Below are positions 55,402 through 63,725 of a stretch of 64,000 nucleotides of DNA, piece after piece. Within the stretch, counting starts at the first letter, position 1; each line of letters starts with the position of its first letter. Both the position numbers and the translations under genes were made by a program. Location of the stretch: positions 496,001 to 560,000 of the forward strand of contig NZ_JBQKLQ010000001.1 in the NCBI RefSeq assembly GCF_052116145.1, read 5' to 3'. The DNA comes from Fundicoccus sp052116145 (GTDB lineage Bacteria > Bacillota > Bacilli > Lactobacillales > Aerococcaceae). The notes beneath the pieces are model-generated. The model was not told where the DNA came from and made no database searches. It was given only the letters and a program-made list of their open reading frames with translations.

Positions 55402-57630
55402 ATGAAACAGTGGCAAGGGTTTAAAGGAAAAAAATGGCAAGAACAAGTAGACGTGCGTGAGTTTATTCAAGCTAACTTTAAAGAATATACAGCGGGGGAT
55501 GAATTTTTAGCAGGACCTACAGAAGCAACCGTAGAACTATGGGACGAAGTCATGGAATTAACTAAACAAGAACGCGACAACGGTGGCGTACTTGATATGG
55601 ATAATAAGATTGTTTCGACAATTACTTCTCATGAAGCAGGTTACATCGATAAGGAGTTAGAAAAGATTGTTGGTTTCCAAACAGATAAACCATTAAAGCG
55701 TAGCTTCCAGCCATTCGGTGGGATTCGAGTGTCAGAAAACTCATTGGAAGCCTATGGTTACGAAGTTGATCCAGAAAACCATAAAATTTTTACTGAATAT
55801 CGTAAAACACATAATCAAGGTGTCTTCGATGCTTATACACCAGACATGCGTTCTGCACGTAAATCGGGTGTCATTACTGGACTACCAGATGCTTATGGAC
55901 GTGGACGTATTATCGGTGACTACCGCCGTGTTGCTTTATATGGGGTAGATTTCTTGATGGCTGAAAAACAAAAAGATTTCGACAATATTGGCTATGGTAC
56001 GATGTCAGATGACATCATTCAATTGCGTGAAGAAGTTAGCGAACAATATCGTGCTCTGAAAGATCTTAAAAAACTAGGTCAAATCTATGGCTTTGATATT
56101 TCAGTCCCTGCCGAAAGTGCTCAAGAAGCTTTCCAATGGACGTATTTAGCATATTTAGCTGCCATTAAACAACAAAACGGTGCCGCAATGTCACTTGGCC
56201 GTGTCTCTACATTCTTAGATATCTATGTAGAACGTGATTTAGCCAACGGTACATTAACAGAAGTTGAAGCACAAGAATTAGTCGATCATTTCGTTATGAA
56301 ATTACGCTTAGTTAAATTTGCCCGTACGCCAGACTATAATGACTTATTCTCAGGTGATCCAACTTGGGTAACTGAATCTATTGGGGGGATGGGTAATGAC
56401 GGACGTTCATTAGTCACTAAAAGTTCATTCCGTTTCTTACACACACTTTCAAACTTAGGTCCAGCACCTGAACCAAACTTAACAATTCTATGGTCAACAC
56501 GCTTACCAGAACCTTTCAAAAGATTTGCTGCTAAGATGTCAATCGTATCATCTGCTATCCAATATGAGAACGACGATATTATGCGTCCAACATATGGTGA
56601 TGACTATGGGATCGCTTGTTGTGTGTCTGCAATGGAAATTGGTAAACAAATGCAATTCTTTGGCGCTCGTGCCAACGTTGCAAAAGCACTTCTTTATTCA
56701 ATCAATGGTGGGGTAGATGAGAAGCTAAAAGCACAAATCGGACCGAAATACCAAGCAATTACGTCAGAGTATTTAGATTATGACGAGGTTATGGAAAGAT
56801 TTGATGACATGTTAGAATGGTTAGCTGGCCTATACGTCAATACATTAAACATTATTCATTATATGCATGATAAGTATAGTTATGAAAGTATCGAAATGGC
56901 ATTACATGATACAAAAATTAAACGTACAATGGCAACTGGTATTGCTGGTTTCTCAGTGACAATCGATTCATTATCTGCCATTAAACATACAAAAGTTAAA
57001 ACGATTCGTGATGAAAATGGCCTAGTGGTTGATTATGAAATTGAGGGAGACTATCCTAAATATGGTAATAACGATGACCGTGCCGATCAAATAGGTATCG
57101 ACTTACTTAAATCATTCATGACAAAAGTTAGAAAACATCCAACTTACCGTAATTCTATTCATACAACATCAATTTTAACAATTACTTCAAACGTGGTTTA
57201 TGGTAAGAAAACAGGTAACACGCCAGATGGACGTCGTGCAGGAGCACCATTTGCACCAGGTGCCAACCCAATGCATGGTCGTGATACTCACGGCGCACTT
57301 GCTAGTTTAATGTCAGTAGCTAAAATGCCTTATGAATATTCAATGGATGGTATTTCAAATACCTTCTCAATCATTCCAAAAGCGTTAGGTAAAGAAGATG
57401 CTGTTCAACAAGAAAACTTATCAAGTATGTTAGATGGGTACGTTGCACAAGGGGGACACCACCTGAACGTTAACGTCTTTAATCGTGAAACTTTAATGGA
57501 CGCAATGGAACATCCCGAGAATTACCCACAATTAACCATTCGTGTGTCTGGATATGCCGTTAACTTTATAAAATTAACACGAGAACAACAATTAGATGTA
57601 ATTAACCGTACAATGCATAGTTCAATGTAA
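55402..57630 (+). CDS. pflB: Formate acetyltransferase (pyruvate formate-lyase)
   Basis: A 742-residue glycyl radical enzyme that splits pyruvate with CoA into acetyl-CoA and formate in mixed-acid fermentation. The catalytic pair is Cys406-Cys407 (IACCVSAME), and the radical glycine is Gly717 in RVSGYAVNF near the C-terminus. AAGGAGG precedes the ATG. The activase gene follows, and formate may feed Fhs. The codon use is highly biased, as for an abundant protein. Confidence 0.97.
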   Translation: MKQWQGFKGKKWQEQVDVREFIQANFKEYTAGDEFLAGPTEATVELWDEVMELTKQERDNGGVLDMDNKIVSTITSHEAGYIDKELEKIVGFQTDKPLKRSFQPFGGIRVSENSLEAYGYEVDPENHKIFTEYRKTHNQGVFDAYTPDMRSARKSGVITGLPDAYGRGRIIGDYRRVALYGVDFLMAEKQKDFDNIGYGTMSDDIIQLREEVSEQYRALKDLKKLGQIYGFDISVPAESAQEAFQWTYLAYLAAIKQQNGAAMSLGRVSTFLDIYVERDLANGTLTEVEAQELVDHFVMKLRLVKFARTPDYNDLFSGDPTWVTESIGGMGNDGRSLVTKSSFRFLHTLSNLGPAPEPNLTILWSTRLPEPFKRFAAKMSIVSSAIQYENDDIMRPTYGDDYGIACCVSAMEIGKQMQFFGARANVAKALLYSINGGVDEKLKAQIGPKYQAITSEYLDYDEVMERFDDMLEWLAGLYVNTLNIIHYMHDKYSYESIEMALHDTKIKRTMATGIAGFSVTIDSLSAIKHTKVKTIRDENGLVVDYEIEGDYPKYGNNDDRADQIGIDLLKSFMTKVRKHPTYRNSIHTTSILTITSNVVYGKKTGNTPDGRRAGAPFAPGANPMHGRDTHGALASLMSVAKMPYEYSMDGISNTFSIIPKALGKEDAVQQENLSSMLDGYVAQGGHHLNVNVFNRETLMDAMEHPENYPQLTIRVSGYAVNFIKLTREQQLDVINRTMHSSM

Positions 57631-57646
57631 GGTCCTAATATTTCTT

Positions 57647-57678
57647 ACAAGCTTGCTAGTTTTAGCTAGTAAGCTTGT
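57647..57678 (+). terminator. Hairpin between pflB and pflA
   Basis: ACAAGCTTGCTAG and CTAGTAAGCTTGT pair over 13 bases with one G-T and a 6-base loop, then CATTTTAG. The tail is too short for a strong stop, so it may reduce pflA transcription relative to pflB or protect the pflB message end. Confidence 0.65.
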
Positions 57679-57703
57679 CATTTTAGTGAAAGGAGCTGGC
57701 GGA

Positions 57704-58474
57704 ATGACTGAAGTAGCTACGCCAATTATCGGCCATGTGCACTCGACCGAAAGTTTCGGTTCAGTAGATGGTCCAGGTATTCGATTTATAACATTTATGC
57801 AAGGTTGTCGTATGCGATGTGAGTTTTGCCATAATCCTGACACTTGGAATATGAAAGGCGGCCATCCATATACCCCTCAACAATTATTTGATGAAGCTAT
57901 CCAATATCGAGCTTTTTGGGGTAGTAAAGGGGGCGTAACGATTAGTGGTGGGGAACCTTTACTACAAATCGATTTCTTGATTGAGTATTTTAAGATTTGT
58001 AAAGAAAATGGTATTCATACAACAATTGATACATGCGGGCAACCGTTCACTTTTAAAGAACCTTTTTTTGGACGCTTTCAAGAATTGCTTAAATATACTG
58101 ATTTATTTTTATTTGATATTAAGCATATTGATACAGAAGGGCATCGCCGTTTAACTGGTCATCCTAATAATGGCATTCTGGATATGTCTCGTTATCTTTC
58201 TGATATCAATCATCCAGTCTGGATTCGTCATGTCTTAGTCCCAGAACGCACAGATTATGACGAGTTTCTTTTACGTTTAGGTGACTATGTGGCAAGTTTA
58301 GATAATGTATTAAAATTCGAGATTTTACCTTATCATAAGATGGGGGTTTATAAATACGAAGCGATGGGGATTAAATACCGCTTAGAAGGAATTGATCCGC
58401 CAACACCTGAAAGAGTAGAAAATGCTCGCCGTTTATTGAGAACAGACGATTACAAAAACTACCTAAATTATTAA
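57704..58474 (+). CDS. pflA: Pyruvate formate-lyase activating enzyme
   Basis: A 256-residue radical SAM enzyme that makes the glycyl radical on PflB. The cluster motif is CxxxCxxC at Cys35, Cys39 and Cys42 (GCRMRCEFCHNPDTW). GSVDGPGIRF just before it and GGVTISGGEPL after it are typical. The ATG at 57704 follows AAAGGAG. The open frame from 57653 would start inside the hairpin after pflB. Confidence 0.96.
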   Translation: MTEVATPIIGHVHSTESFGSVDGPGIRFITFMQGCRMRCEFCHNPDTWNMKGGHPYTPQQLFDEAIQYRAFWGSKGGVTISGGEPLLQIDFLIEYFKICKENGIHTTIDTCGQPFTFKEPFFGRFQELLKYTDLFLFDIKHIDTEGHRRLTGHPNNGILDMSRYLSDINHPVWIRHVLVPERTDYDEFLLRLGDYVASLDNVLKFEILPYHKMGVYKYEAMGIKYRLEGIDPPTPERVENARRLLRTDDYKNYLNY

Positions 58475-58493
58475 ACTACATTTGCTAGTTAAT

Positions 58494-58536
58494 AAAAATC
58501 AAAGCTCTTTAAAAGAGGGCTTTGATTTTTTTATTT
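58494..58536 (+). terminator. Terminator of pflA
   Basis: AAAATCAAAGC and the GCTTTGATTTTT side pair around a loop containing CTCTTTAAAAGAGG, followed by a long T run. Confidence 0.88.
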
Positions 58537-58649
58537 TTGAACAGATAGTTTATCTACTAAAGTACGCAAATGTATCAGATTTAATTCATTTTTTTGTAAA
58601 CTAGTGGTAAACTATTAGAGTAAGCATAACTAAGGAGGATTATACTTTT

Positions 58650-59603
58650 ATGACGAAATATTTAGTGTTTGGACACAAAAATCCTGATACAGATACGATA
58701 GCTTCAGCAATCGCAATGAGCTATTTTCTTGAGAAACAAGGGCAAGAGGCTGAGCCAGTTGCTTTAGGTGAAATAAATGAAGAAACTGCCTTTGCGTTAA
58801 ATCATTTTAATGTGTCGGTTCCACGAATTGTAACAACTGTTGCAAATGAAGTGAAAAACGTAGCATTAGTTGACCATAATGAGCCAATTCAATCGGTTGA
58901 TGATTTAAAAGAGGTATCTATTGATTACGTTGTGGACCACCACAGAATCAATGCCTTTGAGACTGCGCATCCATTATATTACCGTGCAGAACCGATTGGA
59001 TCTACTGCAACGATTCTTTATAAAATGTTTGTAGAACATGATTACGATATCCCTAAATCAATTGCAGGATTAATGTTATCCGCGATTATTTCTGATACTT
59101 TATTATTTAAATCACCTACAACCACAAACCAAGACGAAAATGCTGCTCATGAATTAGCAAAAATCGCTGATGTCAACTTAGAGGTATATGGCATGGACTT
59201 ATTAAAATCTGGAACTAATTTAGATAGTAAATCTGAGACAGAATTATTAAATTCAGACGCCAAAAACTTTGATATGAATGGTAAACAAGTGCGTATTGGT
59301 CAAGTGAACGTTGTAGATTTCTCAGATGTATTATCACGTAAAGACGCTTTATTAGAGCAAATGAAAGCAGAATTTGATGCAGCGAGCACTTTAGATTTAT
59401 CTGTTTTAATTGTGACAGATATTCTTGAAAGCAATTCAATCGGTTTTGTAGTCGGGAACGACTTCACAGCAGTTGAAAAAGCGTTTAAAACGCCTGTTGT
59501 TGAAAGCCAACTGAATTTACCGGGAGTAGTTTCTCGTAAGAAACAAGTTGTCCCTCAATTAACAGATAGTTTTACAGTTAAAAGCATAAAAAACGGAGTC
59601 TAG
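58650..59603 (+). CDS. ppaC: Manganese-dependent inorganic pyrophosphatase (family II)
   Basis: A 317-residue DHH-family enzyme that hydrolyses pyrophosphate. Metal ligands lie in GHKNPDTDTIAS (His9, Asp13, Asp15), ALVDHNE and the DHH motif VVDHHRI. The C-terminal DHHA2 domain ends with SRKKQVVPQL, which binds substrate. Family II enzymes are typical of Firmicutes. AAGGAGG precedes the ATG. Confidence 0.96.
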   Translation: MTKYLVFGHKNPDTDTIASAIAMSYFLEKQGQEAEPVALGEINEETAFALNHFNVSVPRIVTTVANEVKNVALVDHNEPIQSVDDLKEVSIDYVVDHHRINAFETAHPLYYRAEPIGSTATILYKMFVEHDYDIPKSIAGLMLSAIISDTLLFKSPTTTNQDENAAHELAKIADVNLEVYGMDLLKSGTNLDSKSETELLNSDAKNFDMNGKQVRIGQVNVVDFSDVLSRKDALLEQMKAEFDAASTLDLSVLIVTDILESNSIGFVVGNDFTAVEKAFKTPVVESQLNLPGVVSRKKQVVPQLTDSFTVKSIKNGV

Positions 59604-59628
59604 CCATTGCTAACTCCGTTTTTTTTTG
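59591..59628 (+). terminator. Terminator of ppaC
   Basis: AACGGAGT and ACTCCGTT pair with the stop codon in the loop, followed by nine T. Confidence 0.85.
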
Positions 59629-59667
59629 CTTTATTTACCCATTAAAAACAAGCTTTTCATTTAATGG

Positions 59668-61374
59668 TTAATCTTCGATAGCCATTGCTGAAATTTTGCT
59701 TTCTACTGGGGTTACATAGAGGGTTTGTTGTCCTTCATAAATTACAAAACCAGGTTTTGCCCCATTAGGTTTATGTAGTTGTTTCACTTGAACGGTATCT
59801 ACTGGCACATTGGCAGACTGTTGAAATTTTGAAAAATAGGCGGCAATTTCAGCAGCTTCCTGCATTGTCTGCTCACTAGGCTTATCAGACTCCACGATGA
59901 CATGGGCTCCAGGAATATCCTTAGTATGGAACCACCAGTGATTTTTAGCTGCCTTACGCAGGCTTAATTCATCGTTTTGTTGATTATTACGCCCAACATA
60001 GATGATGATACCATCACTTGAGCGATAACGTCGCGGTTTAGATTTTGATTTAGCCCGTTTTTTCACTGAACCTTTTCTTTGACTGACATAACCTTCATCT
60101 GTTAGTTCTTGTTTGATCATTTCAATGTCTTCTAAATCTGCCTGAGATAATTGAACAAGGACTCCCTCTAGATAATCATTCTCTTCTAAAGCCAGTGTTT
60201 CTTGTTGATCAATATATTTTAGCGAATCACGGTATTTAGTATATTTCTTAAAATATTGCTGGCTATTTTCGATAGGTGTTTTCCTAGGGTCCAATTCAAC
60301 CGTCAACAATTGGTTTTCATCATAATAATTTTCTAAGTGTGCTTCACTTATTCCTTTTTGAAGTTGATATGCGTAAGCGTTTAGTAACTCACCTTTTATA
60401 CGATAATTATCTGCCGCTCCAGCAATAGCTCTTTCTTTTGCAAGTTTTGTTAATTTACTATTGTTTCGATCAATGATGTGTTTTATTTTTTGGATCATAT
60501 CACCAGATAATTGTTTCACTCGATCCAAATGGACCTTCTGTTGGAAGAATAACTCTAGTAAATCTGACAATAAAGACACCGATTGACGTTTCCCCTGTAA
60601 ATTTGGTAAATCAAAAGCATAGAATTTTAAATTCTCTTTACTTTCAAAAAGGGTAGGCTTTGGGGCTTTTAACTGTTCAAGAATAAAGTGAATAGCAGCA
60701 AGTGGTGTGTGACTTTCATTAACAATTAAATCTTGGATTGTTTCAGCAACCATCTTGCTTAAGCCTTGAATCACACGGTGGCCTTGACCAGTGGTCAACT
60801 CCTCGGCATGAGTCTCTACCCATTCACTCAAGTCAGCAGAATTCATTTCGAGAATATTTTGTTGATTAGGATTCTTTGGTGGGCGAATGTAAGCTGCACC
60901 TGGTTGAAGTGAGCGATAACTATTAAATGCAGGTGACACATGCTTAATACAATCGATAATCGTTTGTGTTTTAGTATTTACTAAAATAATATTACTGTGG
61001 CGGCCCATTAACTCAAAAATTAATAAATAAGTTTGTAAATCACCTAGTTCATCACGACCACTTAGCTCAAATTCAATGATTCGATCATTTTCTATTTGTC
61101 GAATGTCTAATATACTTGCATTTTCTAAATGTTTTCTAAGTAACATACAAAACATTGGCGCATGACTTGGATTACTCGGGCGTTCCTCTGTTAACAAAAG
61201 ACGATAATAAGTAGGGTGAATTGAAGCAGATAAACGTTGGTTCTTTCTATTGGCACGAATGACAAATTGTAACTCTTGTTCGAATGGTTGATATATTTTA
61301 TGAACTCTTCCGTTCAATAGTTGTTCTTTCAGTTCAGCAACTAGGCCGTGGGTAAACAAACCATCAAAAGACAT
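59668..61374 (-). CDS. rqcH: RqcH / NFACT-family ribosome quality control protein (fibronectin-binding protein-like)
   Basis: A 568-residue homologue of eukaryotic Rqc2. It has the NFACT-N region (MSFDGLFTHGLVAELKEQLLNGRVHKIYQP), a helix-hairpin-helix and a coiled coil (about 270-430), and the NFACT-R domain with FHTKDIPGAHVIVES. Bacterial RqcH binds split 50S subunits and adds alanine tails to stalled chains. Streptococcal relatives were also described as fibronectin-binding proteins, so a surface role cannot be excluded. AAGGAGG precedes the ATG at 61374. Confidence 0.93.
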   Translation of the reverse strand: MSFDGLFTHGLVAELKEQLLNGRVHKIYQPFEQELQFVIRANRKNQRLSASIHPTYYRLLLTEERPSNPSHAPMFCMLLRKHLENASILDIRQIENDRIIEFELSGRDELGDLQTYLLIFELMGRHSNIILVNTKTQTIIDCIKHVSPAFNSYRSLQPGAAYIRPPKNPNQQNILEMNSADLSEWVETHAEELTTGQGHRVIQGLSKMVAETIQDLIVNESHTPLAAIHFILEQLKAPKPTLFESKENLKFYAFDLPNLQGKRQSVSLLSDLLELFFQQKVHLDRVKQLSGDMIQKIKHIIDRNNSKLTKLAKERAIAGAADNYRIKGELLNAYAYQLQKGISEAHLENYYDENQLLTVELDPRKTPIENSQQYFKKYTKYRDSLKYIDQQETLALEENDYLEGVLVQLSQADLEDIEMIKQELTDEGYVSQRKGSVKKRAKSKSKPRRYRSSDGIIIYVGRNNQQNDELSLRKAAKNHWWFHTKDIPGAHVIVESDKPSEQTMQEAAEIAAYFSKFQQSANVPVDTVQVKQLHKPNGAKPGFVIYEGQQTLYVTPVESKISAMAIED

Positions 61375-61522
61375 ATTAAAACCTCCTTGTGTCTAATTAA
61401 TAGACTACTTTATCATTTTACTATTTTTTACAGAAAAAAACGAATGTTTATTTAAAATATATACGTAATGATGCTCAATCCAAGATTCGTGAGAAAATGA
61501 TGTGAAAATAATTAAAAAACTC

Positions 61523-61551
61523 TTGACACTTTTAGAAATGAAGCGTAAGAT
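61523..61551 (+). promoter_or_regulatory. Promoter of the trpX-type operon
   Basis: TTGACA (61523-61528), exactly 17 bases, TAAGAT (61546-61551). Transcription should start near 61558, giving a leader of about 265 bases before the first structural gene. Confidence 0.75.
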
Positions 61552-61581
61552 AAATATAAATTATCGAGAGGAGCTAAGAAT

Positions 61582-61635
61582 ATGTTACATATCAACAATA
61601 CTATTTTTAATAGCTGGCAAAGCTGGCATAGATAA
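61582..61635 (+). CDS. Tryptophan-rich leader peptide of the trpX-type operon
   Basis: A 17-codon reading frame, MLHINNTIFNSWQSWHR, followed by TAA. AGAGGAG (61567-61573) lies eight bases before the ATG, which is ideal spacing, and the frame sits about 25 bases after the inferred transcription start. Trp codons are the 12th and 15th (61615-61617 and 61624-61626), a density that is very unlikely by chance in so short a frame. The second Trp codon ends just before segment 1 of the attenuator. A ribosome waiting for Trp-tRNA there would cover segment 1. It acts as a sensor and not as a product. Confidence 0.72.
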   Translation: MLHINNTIFNSWQSWHR

Positions 61636-61754
61636 GGTTGTAGACTTGGACATATTCCATGGATACAGCCCAGTTTGTACTGAAGTTGTATCTATGTGGC
61701 GAATCATCCAGTTTACCACGTAGATGTTTATTAAACATACTATGTGGTTTTTTT
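61627..61754 (+). promoter_or_regulatory. Four-segment transcription attenuator (tryptophan-type)
   Basis: Segment 1 CATAGATA (61627-61634) pairs with TATCTATG (61689-61696) in segment 2. Segment 2 ATCTATGTGG (61690-61699) pairs over ten bases with segment 3 CCACGTAGAT (61716-61725). Segment 3 (61715-61729) pairs with segment 4 (61733-61748) over 15 bases with one bulge, then seven T (61748-61754). So 3:4 is an intrinsic terminator, 2:3 an antiterminator and 1:2 an anti-antiterminator, the logic of the enteric trp attenuator. A side hairpin GATACA...TGTATC with an inner CAGT/ACTG lies between segments 1 and 2. Confidence 0.75.
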
Positions 61755-61759
61755 GCGTA

Positions 61760-61794
61760 ACGCGGACACACATAGTATGTGGTCGGCGTTTTTT
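61760..61794 (+). terminator. Second terminator-like hairpin in the trpX leader
   Basis: ACGCGGACACACA and TGTGGTCGGCGT pair with small mismatches around TAGTA, followed by six T. In addition ACATACTATGTG (61735-61746, in segment 4) is the perfect complement of CACATAGTATGT (61769-61780), so the first and second hairpins can compete. Confidence 0.65.
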
Positions 61795-61824
61795 AGTGTA
61801 TTCACATAAAAGGAGAGTATAAAA

Positions 61825-62817
61825 ATGAAAAATTTCAAACAAATGATAGTAGCAGTCACTTTATTAGCCTCAATTCTTGTCTCTGGTTTCACTCAATTTA
61901 ATGTTAAAGCTCACGCAGAAGATTCATTAGATATTGCGATTGTACAATTTGTCAGTCACCCATCTTTAGACCAAATCGTTCAAGGGATTAAAGATGAATT
62001 GGCTGCCAATGATTATGTCGAAGGAGAGAACCTAACGATTGAGTTTCATAATGCTGAGGCAGATATCAATTTATTAGGGACGATTGCTGAGCAAGTGGTC
62101 TCTCAGGAACCTGATTTAATTTTCGCTGTAACGACACCAGTCTCACAAGCTTTCCAAAATCAAACGAGCGACATCCCAATTATTATGGCGGGAGTGACTG
62201 ATCCAGTTTCTGCTGGCTTAGTTGAAAACGTAGAAAAACCTGGCGAAAATATCACTGGAACGAGTGATGCTTTTCCTTTAGAAAAACACTTTGATTTAAT
62301 GTTACAAATTGATCCTGACATTAAAAAAATTGGGATGATTTATACATCAAGTGAAGATAATGCTCAAGCAGAAATAGAATCGGCGAAAGAAGTGGCTGAA
62401 GGTATGGGCTTAGAGGTGGTTATTGAAGGAATCGCGACAACTCTTGATATGCAAATGGTTGCTGAAAACTTAAGTTCACAAGTAGATGCAATTTATGTAG
62501 GCTCTGATAATACCATTGCTTCGGCATTTGAAACTTTATTAGATGCCACTGATCGTATGGATATCGCCGTTTATCCAAGTGTAGATAATATGGTTGAACA
62601 GGGTGGTTTAGCGGCGGTAGCCATTAACCAAGCTGATTTAGGGATTGAGGCTGCGAGAATTGCGATTCAAGTCCTTAACGGTACATCTATCGGAGATATT
62701 CCCATTCATTTTGTTGAGAACTTAAGATTAGTTTATAATTCGGATACAGCTGAACGATTAAATGTCGAAATTTCTGTTGATTTAGTAAGTACATTAGAAG
62801 ATTTAGGTGGGGAATAG
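61825..62817 (+). CDS. ABC transporter substrate-binding protein, probably for tryptophan (TrpX type)
   Basis: A 330-residue exported protein of the PF04392-type binding-protein family. It has a signal sequence at residues 1-31 with likely cleavage after AHA. The mature part starts with DIAIVQFVSHPSLDQIVQGIKDEL and has FAVTTPVSQAF, AGVTDPVSAGLV and IYVGSDNTI, family landmarks. Streptococcal members bind tryptophan, and the Trp-rich leader peptide upstream points to the same ligand. There is no cysteine, so no lipobox: Phe22 follows LVSG where a lipoprotein would have Cys. AAAAGGAGAG precedes the ATG. It is the first structural gene of the operon. Confidence 0.85.
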   Translation: MKNFKQMIVAVTLLASILVSGFTQFNVKAHAEDSLDIAIVQFVSHPSLDQIVQGIKDELAANDYVEGENLTIEFHNAEADINLLGTIAEQVVSQEPDLIFAVTTPVSQAFQNQTSDIPIIMAGVTDPVSAGLVENVEKPGENITGTSDAFPLEKHFDLMLQIDPDIKKIGMIYTSSEDNAQAEIESAKEVAEGMGLEVVIEGIATTLDMQMVAENLSSQVDAIYVGSDNTIASAFETLLDATDRMDIAVYPSVDNMVEQGGLAAVAINQADLGIEAARIAIQVLNGTSIGDIPIHFVENLRLVYNSDTAERLNVEISVDLVSTLEDLGGE

Positions 62818-62822
62818 TTAAT

Positions 62823-63725
62823 ATGGCAATTTATTTTAGTGCGGTCGCTCAAGGGATATTATGGAGTATCATGGGTTTAGGCTTATATATTAGTTTTAGA
62901 ATTTTACGTTTTGCGGATTTAACAAGTGAAGCATCGTTTACCATGGGAGCAGCTACGGCTGCTACCTTGGCAACGAATGGAATCCATCCTGTTATAGCAA
63001 CAATAGCCGCAATTGCAGCCGGCATGCTCGCCGGTTTAATTACTGGCTTTCTAACTACTTATTTTGAAATACCTGCTTTATTAGCAAGTATTATTACACT
63101 AACAGGTTTATATTCGATTAATTTACGTATTATGGGAAATCCCAATTTAAGTTTCCGTGGAACAGAGACTGTATTTGATTTAATAGGAAATCTATTTGAT
63201 ACAGTGCTTTATGCTCGCTTAGCTATTGGTATTATATTTGTGATTATTTGTATCTTAATGATGGTTTTTTTCTTTAAAACAGATATTGGGCAAGCAGTCA
63301 TTGCTACAGGAGACAACGAAATTATGGCGAATTCATTAGGGATTAATACGCCACACATGATTCGAGTGGCTTTAATGTTTGCTAACGGCTTAATCGCACT
63401 TAGTGGGGCTCTTGTCGCGCAGGATAATGGGTTTTCAGATATTCAAATGGGGTCTGGTACCGTAGTTGTTGCGATGTCATCCATCGTCATTGGAGAGGTA
63501 TTGCTTAAAAACGAGCTGACTTTAACTAAGCGTCTAGTTTCAATCATTATTGGGGCAGTTATCTATCGTTTAATCTTAGTGTTCGTTTTACGATTAGGCT
63601 TTAATTCGAATGATTTCCGTTTGATATCAGCGACGGTTTTAGCGATGTTCTTAGCCTTCCCATCTGTTAAGGCCAAGTTGTCTCCAAAAATAAATACAAT
63701 TGGAAATAAAGGAGGGCGAGCATAA
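62823..63725 (+). CDS. ABC transporter permease (TrpY type)
   Basis: A 300-residue membrane protein of the branched-chain amino acid/ribose permease superfamily, with about eight hydrophobic segments. LRFADLTSEASFTMGAATAA near the start, LASIITLTGLYSINLRIMG in the middle, and IATGDNEIMANSLGI are typical of permeases next to PF04392 binding proteins. It starts five bases after the binding-protein gene and overlaps the ATPase gene by one base, so the three are one operon. Confidence 0.88.
   Translation: MAIYFSAVAQGILWSIMGLGLYISFRILRFADLTSEASFTMGAATAATLATNGIHPVIATIAAIAAGMLAGLITGFLTTYFEIPALLASIITLTGLYSINLRIMGNPNLSFRGTETVFDLIGNLFDTVLYARLAIGIIFVIICILMMVFFFKTDIGQAVIATGDNEIMANSLGINTPHMIRVALMFANGLIALSGALVAQDNGFSDIQMGSGTVVVAMSSIVIGEVLLKNELTLTKRLVSIIIGAVIYRLILVFVLRLGFNSNDFRLISATVLAMFLAFPSVKAKLSPKINTIGNKGGRA

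Noticed and set aside
61695..61724. Second small frame MWRIIQFTT in the same leader
   Set aside because: It contains one Trp codon but has no Shine-Dalgarno and lies across segments 2 and 3, so it is more likely chance.
61558..61824. T-box riboswitch in the trpX leader
   Set aside because: A long leader with a terminator before a tryptophan gene suggests it, but the conserved T-box core and its antiterminator partner are not visible, while the leader peptide and four-segment pairing explain the region.
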